Part shown: positions 35,001 through 45,609 of the stretch, piece after piece
Numbering within the stretch: position 1 is the stretch's first letter
How the letters are laid out: each line of letters begins with the position of its first letter
Assembly: GCF_030463535.1 (NCBI RefSeq)
Contig: NC_132901.1
Span: 993,550-1,057,549, forward strand
Direction: 5' to 3'
DNA from: Salminus brasiliensis
Lineage: Eukaryota > Chordata > Actinopteri > Characiformes > Bryconidae
Length of the DNA: 64,000 nt
Translations under genes and position numbers: made by a program
The notes under the pieces: generated by a model
What the model saw: the letters and a program-made list of their open reading frames with translations, nothing else
What the model was told of the DNA's origin: nothing
The model's database searches: none

Positions 35001-37936
35001 GAGCAAATTAAAGCATGTTTAAAAAAAGGACAATGCAATATAAATAAATTCTTTTATTTAAATCTTGATTATATGTTTTATTCTTATGTAATATTTAGAT
35101 TTGGTTACTAAAATATTTTTTTATAAATAAAAAGGACAGTAAAGACAGTGTAATTAAAAAAAATAATCTAAATTATATAGATCATTTAAATAATTTTAAT
35201 TAAATAGATTTTATTTTGATTCACTGGCTAATTGTATTATTTTTTTTTTTATAAATAAAAAAGGAAACAATGTTTTATATATATTATTTATGTTATATAT
35301 TCTCTATATATGTATTATTATTAGTAATGATAATAGATAAACAGGACATGAATTATTTAAATTTATAAAAAATTAAAGGACCTTAATTATATTCTTTTTA
35401 AAATTATAATATATATATATATTTATTATTATTATTATTATTATTATTTATTATTGTGAATTTCCCCACTGTGGGACTAATAAAGGATTATTTTATATTA
35501 TTATTGTTTATATTTTTAATTATTTAAATATATCCAGCCTTTAAATAGTAGATATTTTCTTCCAGCATTATTTTTTTGTTATGGTATCTTTTAATAAATA
35601 AAAATGTTAATAAATACATAAATAAATAAAGCAGTAATGCAGTGGCTCCGAATCAGTCGATGAAGGCTGCAAGCTAAGCGCGTTAGGAGCGATCCTCAGA
35701 TGGTCTTTCTTTATTTGCCGGCTATTTTTCTTAGTTTCTTCTTGGTTCTGCTCTTCTGTTGAGGAATTGCATGTCTGCTTTGATCATCTGCATAAATCTC
35801 ATTTCTTTTCATTTTCTATATTATATCTGACTTGTGCTCTGTTTCTCCTTGTGTTTCTTTTCTCTATGCACCTTTTAAGCACTCATATTAACCATCCTTG
35901 CTACCGCCTAGACCAGTTAAGTAAAAAAAAAAAAAAAAAGACAAGAAGTAATAATAATATTAATAATAATAATAGTGATGATGATGATGATGATGGTGAA
36001 GACCTTTAGGGGGACGGTAATGACTGCAGATAGATGCACAGTTCTACTTGCTGTTTTGTTCCTGTCCGAATGTTTCACTGCTAGTCTTAGCTAGGCCCTG
36101 GATGTTGGGTTGATTGATTTTATTGATTTATTTATTGATTTATTGACTTCGTGGTGATGTGCTGGTGATTATTTTGGTCTTGTGCGTTCGTGTAATTTGG
36201 GTGTGTGAGCGTGAAACTCCTCACTGGCTCTCATCCCCATATTGCTGTCTGTGTGTGGGAGCGTGTATGTGTGCGTCAGCAGCCAGCTGGCCCGAGGCCG
36301 TGGCAGTAAGTGTGGGGTTGTGCTGGACAAGGGCACTCTACCATGTTGATCATCCTCATCTCTGACTGCGACATGGCAACCGGGACGAGCCAATCAAAAA
36401 CCTCGATCCCAACAGCCAAGCGCCATGCTCTATTATTATTATTATTATTATTATTATAATTATTATTATTACTGCTGTTATTGAGTGCTTGGCTTGCCAG
36501 TCGTTGTCCCATGAGCTCTGTTTTATTGGGACTGCCATTGCTTGGCGCGTACAGCTTCTGCACAGCGATTTGGTGGTTCCAAAAGCATACAAGCAAATTC
36601 AGTGTTTGCTGGCTGGACGAAGACGAGCCCCAAAATCCCCCCAATTTTAACCGACCAAATCGCTTCCCGAAATCTATAGCCCATTGTTTGTTGTTTTCGT
36701 TGTTGTTGTTGTTTACTTGAGAGCCGTCCTTCTGTGCAGTGCAGGTGAAAGGCAGTCCTCTGAGCACCGTGTCTGTGTAGTGGGGGGCGGGGGGGTGCTG
36801 TAGATTTCCGATGGCCGCTCAGAGCGGGCCGCGGTTTTGTTTTGGACGTTCTTTATGTTCATGGTGTTCGTGTTGAATGGGAACCGGATGGACGCTGTTG
36901 GCCTTCAGACGCCCTCACTCTCACACTCCAACCCTCCCTCACCTCCTGCCCACAGCATCCCCACTGGGCTTCTAGCCGGGCCTGACCGATAAGAACCCGT
37001 ATAGTTGGTCTGTACTTCAGTACCTCACCCTCAAACAGCATGAGGTAGATATTAGTGTTCATAGCAGTTAAAACTGAATCGTTTACAGGAGATACTGATT
37101 CACTTATAAATGATTCATTTTCTTACTATAGTAGATACTAAATCATACAGTAGAAAGTGAGTTGTTTATAGTAGATACTGAATCTATAAGTAGCCACCGA
37201 GTCACTTATAGTAGATGGTGAATCATTTATAATGGATGCTGAGTAGATACAGAATCACTTACAGTAGATGATCATTACAATGATTCAGTACTGAATCATT
37301 TTAGCAGTTACTGAATCAATAGTGGAGACAGAATCAGTTAATGTGGATGCAGAGTCATTTTAGCAGTTACTGAATCAAGAGTGGAAACTGAATCACTTAC
37401 GGTAGATAATCATTACTGTGATTCAGTACTGAATCATTTTAGCGGTTACTGAATCAATAGTGGATACAGAATCAGTTATTCATTTTATCTGTTACTGAAT
37501 TATTTCTTGTAGAGACTGAATCAAAAGTAGATACGCAATCACTTATAGTACGTACTGATTCGTTTCTAGTAGATTCTGAATCATTTCTCCAAGCAATTCT
37601 CTGAAAGTGCCTCGTCGAGCCGCCGCTGAGATGCGGAGGAGGTAAGCGGGCGGCTGCGAGTGTGTCAGTAGGGCGACGCTGAGGCCGCGGTGTGTGGGTG
37701 TTTAAGTGTGAGGCAGAGTGAAGTTTGGCGAGTGACGCTAACTGTGCTGTGCTGTGGTCGGCAGGGCGGCGGAGGAGGCCATGGTGTCGGAGCTGGATGA
37801 GAACAACCCCGGGACGGAATGGGAACGCGTGGCGCGCCTCTGCGACTTCAACCCCAAGTCCAACAAGCAGGCCAAGGACGTCTCCCGCATGCGCTCTGTG
37901 CTCATCTCGCTCAAACAGTCCCCGCTGGTCCGCTAG
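28799..37936 (+). CDS. clta: Clathrin light chain A (brain-type, all exons)
   Basis: Clathrin light chain binds the clathrin heavy chain hub and regulates coat assembly. Coding exons are 28799-28976, 30465-30493, 31008-31122, 31290-31401, 32861-32914, 35880-35915 and 37765-37936. They join in phase to 231 codons plus stop, against 248 for human brain-type; the N-terminal and central linkers are shorter. Visible features are the conserved EEDPAAAFLAQQESEIAGIE near residue 18, the DAYAAISNADRLQ block, a charged coiled-coil heavy-chain-binding segment (LRKWREEQRERLEAL, EEWHSRQDEQ), and the C terminus WERVARLCDFNPKS...RMRSVLISLKQ. Exons 5 and 6 (54 and 36 nt) correspond to the neuronal inserts of 18 and 12 aa. 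Without them the protein is 201 aa and the frame is kept. CLTA is also GNE's neighbour in human. Confidence 0.96.
28977..30464 (+). other. CLTA intron 1
   Basis: It contains CA repeats (about 29008-29042), foldback palindrome copy 3 (29091-29187) and a MITE-type fragment (about 29975-30172) ending in GTGTCCCAATACTTTAGTC. Nothing else is recognised. Confidence 0.75.
29091..29187. mobile_element. Foldback palindromic element, copy 3
   Basis: The 22-bp arms (29091-29112 and 29166-29187) are inverted repeats with one mismatch and contain GGTCCACCTTAAAT. The 53-bp centre is diverged from those of copies 1 and 2, so it is an older or different subtype. Confidence 0.75.
32070..32470. repeat. GTCGACGCCTAGCC degenerate repeat in CLTA intron
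   Basis: Loose units combine GTCGACGCCTAGCCGGATCC with CAAAAGCCAGACG and GGCCAGG blocks. The family returns at 33765-34320 in the next intron. Confidence 0.7.
32861..32914 (+). CDS. clta: CLTA neuronal exon, 18-aa insert
   Basis: A 54-nt exon, AG/GGTTTTGG to TTATGT/GTATGT, encodes VLDEDFYKQPFAHLIGYV, matching the 18-aa brain-specific insert of mammalian light chain A. Both ends are in the same phase, so it can be skipped without a frame change. Confidence 0.92.
33765..34320. repeat. Second copy of the CLTA-intron degenerate repeat
   Basis: It repeats CAACGTCAGAAAGAGCAT, CATCTAGCCAACGTCAGCC and GGTTGACGCC blocks in shuffled order. The string CAGAAAGAGCATTGAAC is shared with 32160-32180, linking the two intronic blocks. 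Confidence 0.7.
34321..35879 (+). other. CLTA intron 5, remaining part
   Basis: No exon is seen. From about 35030 to 35640 the DNA is very AT-rich with TTA/ATT runs. The last 15 bases before the 36-nt exon are the acceptor CTATGCACCTTTTAAG, which has a poor pyrimidine tract, as expected of a regulated exon. Confidence 0.7.
35880..35915 (+). CDS. clta: CLTA neuronal microexon, 12-aa insert
   Basis: A 36-nt microexon lies between TTTTAAG and the donor GTTAAGTA. Read in phase from the previous exon it gives THINHPCYRLDQ, matching the second brain-specific insert of mammalian light chain A (INHPCY conserved). It is symmetric (phase 2 to 2) and therefore a cassette exon. Confidence 0.92.
35916..37764 (+). 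other. CLTA intron 6
   Basis: It contains a poly-A run and ATA triplets just after the donor, an ATT run (36431-36473), and from about 36960 a segment that is duplicated at 39310-39600, followed by degenerate TAGATACTGAATCA units (37070-37590). Confidence 0.75.
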
Positions 37937-38613
37937 ACGTCCCCATCCCCGCCCGCCGTCCCGTTCCCCGCTTCCCCCATCCCCCCCTTCCCTCTCTCAG
38001 TTCCGCACACCTCACAAAACTACAACTCCCAGCAGCCCGCCGGCCTCGCCGCCTAATTTCCGAGTGGCTGTGGTCCTAAAGGCTTCGAGACCTGTTTTCA
38101 TATATAAATAATCTATATGATATCCTTGTGTAATATGATATAGATATATCTATATATGTTTCTATACGTATATTCCGCCTATAAATATATACATATATAT
38201 ACATATAAATATAAAAAAGATGCTTAACAGATTGGTTTTATTACTGTTATTATTTTTTTCGGGTTATTCAACATCTGTTTTACGGACCAAACTCCATAAG
38301 TGTGTTCTCGTTTCCGTTTAGAGTCCGCGTATGGCATTCGTGACTTTATCGATCTATGCATTTCTTCTCCGAGCTGTCCAGGAATGAAGTACAGAGTGTC
38401 TCGTGTATGTCGTATACCGATGGTAGGTGTATCGTATGTATGTGTGTGTGTGTGTGTGTGATTGGATGTGTGTCTGGGTTTGTGCGCCAGTATCTGCGTA
38501 CACCTCAGCGCACGCCTCCGAGTGTGAACCCGAAACACAGCTAGACGTTTATGAGCAGAACTGTACCTTGATTGTTGTACCTGTGTCGTTCTCTGAGCTG
38601 GATTCTGATTAAA
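37937..38613 (+). other. CLTA 3' UTR with ATTAAA signal
   Basis: Sequence after the TAG stop. It contains an AT-rich ATATATA stretch and a short GT run. The hexamer ATTAAA at 38608-38613 is followed by a T-rich and then GT-containing tract, so the mRNA probably ends near 38630. Confidence 0.6.
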
Positions 38614-39931
38614 ACATGGTTGAAATCTAATCTCCTAGTCTGTCCTTTTTTTTCGGGGGTCTCTCGTCTCTCTGACCTCCCCACACAGCTTAGTAGTGAC
38701 CTCTCTAGCTTCCCGCCACGATGCAAATTAGGTGCATCTTACAGCTGCTTGCAGTCAAACAACGAATCGGATGAGACTGAATGACCCTTCAATCACACCC
38801 GTCATCGTAGAATTACGAGACCCTAAGAAGGTCAAGGGCTTCGTTAAGTGCATCAGCTGTGCCTGAGAGAGAAGCTCGAATACCCGCTGCTATCTACGAG
38901 GAGGTTTGCTGATTGGTGACTGGTTTGAACACATGGTGGCGCTATGGCTGAAGCCCTTTTTCGTACAGGGACGGTTACCTATACTACAGGACGTCTGTAA
39001 AATTTTCTGACTGCTTCACATAAGATTAAGAATTCCGGCCCCTCGACCTCCGTCCACTGCCGTCGCCTCGGGAAATACTTCGTAAGTAACGAAGTTGTAG
39101 TCTGAACATTCGCAGCTATGTGTTCATAACCTGTATGTAGGCTACAGGCTACGCTGCACGATGGCTCGCCTAGAACTGGGGGCACAGATTGACGAATGTA
39201 GGCGAATGAACTGACGCCACCTGCTGACTCAGTAAGGCAGTACAAGCTCAGCACCAACTGGCACCCTATAAAAACCCCCAAAGGCACATCGGGAGGGGGG
39301 GGGCTTGACTTCAATACCACAACCTCAAACCACATGAGGTAAATATTAGTGTTCATAGCAGTTAAAACTGAGTTGTTTATAGTAGATACTGAGTCACTTA
39401 TAAATGATTCATTTTCTTAATGTAGTATATACTGAATCACACAGTAGAAAGTGAATTGTTTATAGTAGATACTGAATCTATAAGTACCTACCGAGTCACT
39501 TATAGTAATTCGTGAATCATTTATAATAGATGCTGAGTAGGTATAGAATCACTTACGGTAGATGATCATTACAATGATTCAGTACTGAATCAGTTATTAT
39601 GGATACAGAGTCATTTGAGACCTTGGGAAAAGTTGCCGGAGAGGTCAAATCTGTTGGGGTGGCCAAATGTTTGCATGCCGCTGTCCAAACCACTAGCTCC
39701 AGCTCCAACTCAGAAAGAGCTCTGTGTGTAGGTATGAACATCCGTTGCATCTACAGGGCGTTGCACAAGAACAGGAACAGGCAATTTGATATAATCTTCA
39801 CATATCCTGGAGAAACCCTGATGAAGCATATATCACACACAGAATCACACCCTCCCAGTGACAACCGTCAAGGACACACACACACACACACAGGTCTCAT
39901 CCAGACGTACAGAGACGCTGGACCGCAGAGG
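38614..39931. other. CLTA to SRCR-gene A intergenic region
   Basis: It includes a second copy of the 36960-37270 segment (about 39310-39600), with the same 'agtgttcatagcagttaaaac' block and TAGATACTGAATCA units. An open frame from 39599 runs in phase into the signal peptide of gene A, but the signal peptide works better from 39932. No other gene is seen. Confidence 0.6.
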
Positions 39932-42900
39932 ATGGAGTTCCGGACTCCAGTAGTCCTGCAAACTGCTGGGATACTGATGCTCGTCTGCGCCACTGCAGGT
40001 AGGACTCGGGCAGCAGTGCTGGACCGTCTGGCTTTAGATGGAGCTGATCGGCTATCCTTAAGCGAGTGGGGTTCTTAAGCATGCGTCGGCGTAACCCCCT
40101 CCTCTTTGGATGGTCAAAGGAAGGAAAGGTCACCCCCTGCGGCTTGATTCCTTCCTGCAGATCTGATAGCAGCTGGTTTACTCATTTTCACTGACCAGCA
40201 GAATCGGGTGATGCCTGAAAGGTCACAAGGGTACAAACAGTAGTGGAGGTAGTGGTCTAGATAGTGGCTTATCAATCACAGGGTTGTAGGTTCTATTCCC
40301 AGGTCACTGTTGGTCCCTTGAGCAACCCTTGAGGATCTCACTGGCGTCCATTGTAGACTGTCAAGTTGCCGTTGCCTATGTCCTCTCTGTCTCCTCTTCT
40401 CTGGTTAGACATGATTGGGGTCAGACTGGTGGACGGCGACAACCACTGCTCTGGGACACCAGAGGTCCTTCATCAGGGGGCATGGAGGGAAGTGAGCAGC
40501 AAGACCTTTGACGTCCGAGCTGCTACGGTGGTGTGTAGAGAGCTGGACTGCGGGACTGGGGTCAAGGTCACTGCCGCAAGTCAGACCTCTGCAAGAGCAG
40601 TGGTCAAGACGGTTATTGATTGCACAGGGCGTGAGTCGGCAGTTTCGCAATGCATCCAACGAACATGTGACGATAAAGCTGACGTTGAAGATCTTTTTAA
40701 CATCAGGACAGTTCTTGTCTGCTCAGGTGAGTTCTTTCGTTGAGTATAAAGAGGGTCAGGGGAGCCTTGCTTTTCACTACATTGACCGGTGTGTCCTCTC
40801 AGACTCGGTGAGGCTTGTGGACGGAGCTGGACTCTGCTCTGGGAGAGTGGAGGTGAAGTCCGATACAACCTGGACCGCAGTGTGCGGGGCTGACTTTGAC
40901 TGGCAGGATGCGGAGGTAGTCTGTAGGGAGCAGGGCTGTGGACGTCCACTGACTCTACAGGGGGCGCTCTTTGGAGAAGGGAAGCGTCCATTCGGGACCC
41001 GAGAGTTCCAGTGTAAAGGCACAGAGAAGGGTCTACATACCTGCAGCACCTCAACCAGAGAGGAGCACCACACCTGCACTGGTGGTGGTGCTGTGGGGCT
41101 TACCTGTTCAGGTAGGACAGGTACACAACATGCTGACTCAGGTGTTCCCTATGTGAATGGTAACTAACGCTCTCCTCTTGGCCCAGGACCTGACGATGTG
41201 AGACTGGTGGCTGGGAGCAGTCGCTGTGCTGGAACAGTGGAGATGTTCCATAGTGGCAAGTGGAGGAGAGTAAGAGCAGAAATGTGGTCCAGGAGAGAAG
41301 CTGCTGTGGTCTGCAGACAGCTGGACTGTGGCTCTGCGGTCGCAGTTAAGCTGGCCAATGCTTTTGCAAATGAGCCTGGATGGAGTGTCCTGACTGACTG
41401 TGAAGGATCTGAGCCTGCTTTGAGGGAATGTGCTACTTTTGTTTACCTGCCAACCAAGATCCTTGCCGCGGTGACCTGTTCAGGTACGTCATCAGATGTG
41501 GGACATGTAAGATTATGTCTGTTGCCAGGGGCGCCAACCCCACTTTCGAAGCATTAGGAAGCTGGTGTAGAATTGATCACTTCCTCTGTACTGACCTGAT
41601 CGTTCTCCCAGACTCGGTGAGGCTTGTGGACGGAGCTGGACTCTGCTCTGGGAGAGTGGAGGTGAAGTCTGATACAACCTGGACCACAGTGTGCGAGGCA
41701 GACTTTGACTGGCAGGACGCAGAGGTAGTCTGTAGGGAGCTGGGCTGTGGACGTCCACTGACTCTACAGGGGGCGCTCTTTGGAGAAAGGAAGCTGCCAT
41801 TTGGGACTGAAAGGTTCAAGTGTAAAGGCACAGAGAAGAGTCTCAATTCCTGCAAGACCTCAGCCAGAGAGGGGCAGTCCTGTACCAGAGCCAGTGCTGC
41901 GGGACTCACCTGTTCAGGTAGGAGTTCCACAACATGCTGCCTCAGAGGGAAAGTGGATATGATGAATGTGTGGTGAATGGTTTTTCTCTTCGTCTAGAAC
42001 CTTATGCTGTGCGACTGGTGGATGGGATCAGTCGCTGTGCAGGAACAGTGGAGGTGTTTCACAGTGGTGGGTGGAGGAGAGTGGTGGCCGATAGATGGAC
42101 GACAACAGAGGCTGCTGTGGTGTGCCGAGAGCTGGACTGTGGCACTAATGTTTCATCTGGGATAATTTGGTCTGGCGAAGATGAGACTCGACAGGACGTT
42201 TGGATGAACTGCAAGAGGTGGAGCTCTTCACTGCGGGAATGCACAGTCCTGGGGGTTTCATCTGCTGAATACGTTACAGATGTGGTCTGTTCAGGTAATT
42301 GGGCAAAATGCTGAAATCGACAGATGTGATGTCTAGTCCCTGTAATGAACCATTGCCAGTGGAATGATGGATGGGGGGCTGATCATCCGACATCCTGACC
42401 CTGAATGCAATCAATCCTCACAACAATGCTCTGTTCCGAAAAAAACAAAACAATGAATGAGCAGGTGTCCCAATTTTTTTGTCCACATAGTGTGTATAAC
42501 CAGGGGGATAAGGATCAAGAACGAATAGGAAGAAGTGTCCCAGGTTGTGGCTAGGATGTTGCTGTGTTTCCCAGGTGGTGTCTAGGGTGTCTAGTTTTTG
42601 GAAATTCCATCCAGGAGCCAAGTGTGGCCTCCATTCTTTAGTTCTGAAGTTCTGGTTCCTGAAAGGTTTCTTGGGGTCAAAACTGGTATTTCTACGTTGA
42701 AATGAAAAACTCATGTCATGCACATTCACAGATCTCCTGGAGAAGCCCACCATATCTTTGTCTGCTCCCATAAGAGTGTCCAGGGGTCTCCAGAAGTCAG
42801 AGGTGTTCAGGGGCCACAGCTTCACCATCACCTGCTCCACTAAGCCGCAGTACCCAGGAGGCTCCTTCCACCTCAGACTACCCTGTACCAACAGAAACCT

Positions 42901-44467
42901 CTCCCAGACAGCTGTCAATCACTCAGCCTCTTTCCTCTTCCCTGCTGCAGATGACTCCCACCAGGGGAACTACAGCTGCATCTATGAGAACCAGATTGAC
43001 TTTATAGATTCAACAGATGGTGACATGTTCTTTTTCCTGATGGTCACCTTTAATTTCTCTTCTGAAAGTGAACTTCTCTCCCTTACTATCACAGGTACAA
43101 CCTTTTGTCGGTCTGTCACGTCTTCTTCAGTCTGTCACATCTTCTTCAGCAGGAGGGTAGTTCTAGGTGTGTTCAGAAGTGGGACACCTAAGCTAGCCTG
43201 CAGGAGGGTAGTTTTAGGTGTGTCCTAATGTGACTACCCTCTGTAGGAATCGTTGTTGTAGTCACTTTAGAACCATGTCTTCATATGTGTCTCACTCCTG
43301 TCCCCTCCTGTCAATTTGAAATATGTCTGAAATAGAAGGACACACCCAGAACTACCCTCCTGCAGTCTAGCTTAGGTGTCCCACATCAGGACACACCTAA
43401 AACTACCCTTCTGCAGGCTAGCTTAGGTGTCCCACATCAGGACACACCTACAACTACCCTTCTGCAGGCTAGCTTAGGTGTCCCACATCAGGACACACCT
43501 AAAACTACCCTCCTGCAGGCTAGCTTAGGTGTCCCACTTCTGAACACACCTAGAACTACCCTCCTGCAGGCTAGCTTAGATGCCCCATGTCTGGACACAC
43601 CTAGAACAAACCCTCCTGCAGGCTAATTTAGATGCCCCATGTCTGGACATATCCAGAACTACCCCCCTGCAGGCTAGCTTAGGTGTCCCACTTCTGGACA
43701 CACCAAGAACTACCCTCCTGCAGGCTAGTTTAGGTGTCCCACTTTTGGACACACCAAGAACTATTCTCCTGCAGGCTAGCTTAGGTGTCCCACATCTGGA
43801 CACACCTAGAACTTCCCTCCTGCAGGCTAGTTTAGGTGTCCCACTTCTGGACACACCTAGAACTACCCTCCTGCAGGCTAGCTGAGGTGTCCCACTTCTG
43901 GACACACACAGAACTACCCTCCTGCAGGCTAGCTTAGGTGTCCCACTTCTGGACATCCAGAACTAGCTTTGGTGTGCTAAAATACTTAAGCCAAAACTTA
44001 TATGTATGTGTTCCAGACTCTCCAGTACCTGCAGTCATCACCAGGATGCTGCTGGTGCCGCTTCTGCTGCTGATATCCTGCTCAGTGATCTTCCTGATCT
44101 TTAAGAAGTGGGGTCATATCCTCGTTAGGAACCCATCAGGTGAGTGGCTCCATTACCCGGAGATTAACACACACTCTGAAGGTCTGGATGCAGAAACGAG
44201 GTGCAGAAGTGTGCTGGTAGGTCACTGTGTGGACAGTTCAGGAGGTCAGGTTAAGGTCCAGCACACAGAATGCAGCTCATCCAGGTGTAAGAGGATTCTG
44301 CTCATCATTGTGATGCATTCGTGTGTACAGGCCAGCAGGGGGCAGCAGCTGCAGTCCAGTATGAGATCATAGAGGTGGCCTGCAGCAGTGACAAGACCGC
44401 CTGGAGAGGAGAACGAGGTGGAGGCGGAGAAGAAGCAGGCCAGGAATTAGCTTGTCTTTCAGCCTGA
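39932..44467 (+). CDS. SRCR gene A: SP-5 SRCR-Ig-TM receptor
   Basis: Probable type I membrane scavenger-receptor cysteine-rich protein. Exons: 39932-39998 signal peptide (MEFRTPVVLQTAGILMLVC); SRCR exons 40409-40726, 40803-41111, 41187-41483, 41612-41917 and 41998-42294; Ig-like exon 42732-43094 (SFTITC to NYSCIYEN); membrane exon 44017-44139 (MLLVPLLLLISCSVIFLIF then KKW); tail exon 44331-44467. Every internal junction is phase 1 and the sum is 738 codons plus stop. SRCR order is gamma-alpha-beta-alpha-beta. Alpha domains have 8 Cys (TVCEADFDWQDAEVVC); beta and gamma have 6. The tail holds VQYEII, which fits both an ITIM-like pattern and a YxxPhi endocytic motif. The protein resembles WC1, CD163 and DMBT1-type SRCR chains with an added Ig; the exact orthologue is unknown. 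Confidence 0.88.
40240..40345 (+). mobile_element. SINE-like fragment in gene A intron 1
   Basis: It contains CACAGGGTTGTAGGTTCTAT and a CACTGTTGGTCCCTTGAGCAA block, diverged from the better copy at 57180. The first block resembles a tRNA B box. It is an old copy. Confidence 0.5.
42345..42495 (-). mobile_element. Tc1-type MITE copy in gene A intron
   Basis: It ends in ATGAGCAGGTGTCCCAA and TTTTGTCCACATAGTGTG, the reversed terminus of the MITE family. It lies between the last SRCR exon and the Ig exon. Confidence 0.65.
43160..43975. repeat. 51-bp minisatellite in gene A intron
   Basis: About 14 units of 51 bp are built from CTCCTGCAGGCTAGCTTAGG, TGTCCCACTTCTGGACACAC and CTAGAACTAC; the first unit or two near 43160-43230 are inverted. 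Since 51 is a multiple of 3, open frames of 17-residue repeats appear on both strands. It lies between the Ig and membrane exons and is not coding in the splice model. Confidence 0.9.
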
Positions 44468-44696
44468 AAGTGCTAGTAGACGTATTTTAGCATATTTTAG
44501 CGAGATTTTTTTTTTTCACGTCTTACTTAATGCTCACGCTTATTGCCAAATATTTTAAATGTTAGCTTGATAGCTTTAGCTTGCATAGCTTGTTTTAAGC
44601 TTTGCATTTCTTGAATATAACATTGATATTAAAGAGAATGACTTTCAAAATGTCCTTTATGTATTTATTTATTCATTTATTTATTCATATAATAAA
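44468..44696 (+). other. Gene A 3' UTR with AATAAA
   Basis: AATAAA at 44691-44696 lies 224 bp after the stop codon and is followed by a GT-rich stretch. This supports the model for the gene end. Confidence 0.65.
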
Positions 44697-45609
44697 CTTT
44701 TGTGGTTTTCCTGGTGTTTACCAACATCCTTGCCACAAGTTCCACAAGTCTGTTGAATCACTCTGTTGAAGATTCCTAGAGCGAAGACAAGCCCACATCA
44801 CATGACTATACTATATGTTCATATGTTTGTGGACACCCCTTCTGATGATTGCTTTTAGCTACTTTAAATTGGAACCATTGTTGACATAGATGTGCAAATG
44901 CACACATGCAGCACATACAGTCTAGTCTCAGTAGAGAAGCACTGCCAATAGAATAGGACCACTCTGGAGCAGGTAAACATGAACCTATTGGCACCATGCC
45001 TAGGGGGTAAAGGGGTAAAAAGCTGTGGAGCAGTGAAACATTACCTGAGTGGTAGCAGAAGGGTGGGTGCTGGTCTGATGTGGGTAGCAGGAGAGCACAG
45101 AGGACAGTCAGGCTGGACAAGTGGGTAGTCATTTGAGCCAGAAGGTAACGCAGACATGGGAGCACCCTGAAACACTGGCATCCACCTGCTCTATCGTCAA
45201 AACCCAGGTGATCATGAACATTATCTGAAAGGTTATTCCAGAGTCAGGGGGCTTTACAAGAAAAAGTTCTTCTCCCTGCTGAAGAGAGTAAGAATGCTGT
45301 AACACACTCCGCCTCCGCTTGACTTCCCTTAATGCACTGTCCTGTCCAGGCAGTGCTTTAGGTCCAGGCAACTTCTAATACCATTTTTAGTCATGATTTC
45401 TTTCCGGGTGGGTAGGTGGCGCTCTATTCACTCATTACTCTTAAGCGATATTGAGCAGCACAGGCATCTTCTAGCTGGTGTGGTTGAGTTGGGGACCCCC
45501 AACCACACAGTAAACCATATAACCCAAAACAAAATTCAGTTGTGGTGCTCATAGTTAGTCAAGTAGCTGTCAGAGACAGACTGTCCTTAAACATGTATGA
45601 TAAATGAGC
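44697..45609. other. Tail-to-tail spacer between genes A and B
   Basis: It contains a MITE copy (about 44808-45035, with TTTGTGGACACCCCTTCTGA and GGCACCATGCCTAGG blocks) and unclassified DNA. No gene is seen. Confidence 0.65.

Noticed and set aside
39599-39931. N-terminal extension of SRCR gene A from an ATG at 39599
   Set aside because: The in-frame ATG at 39932 gives a proper signal peptide matching the paralogues; the extension would bury it and is not shared with C or D.
43576-43956. Open frames of 17-residue repeats on both strands
   Set aside because: The 51-bp minisatellite has a period divisible by three, so frames stay open by chance; it is intronic in the gene A model.
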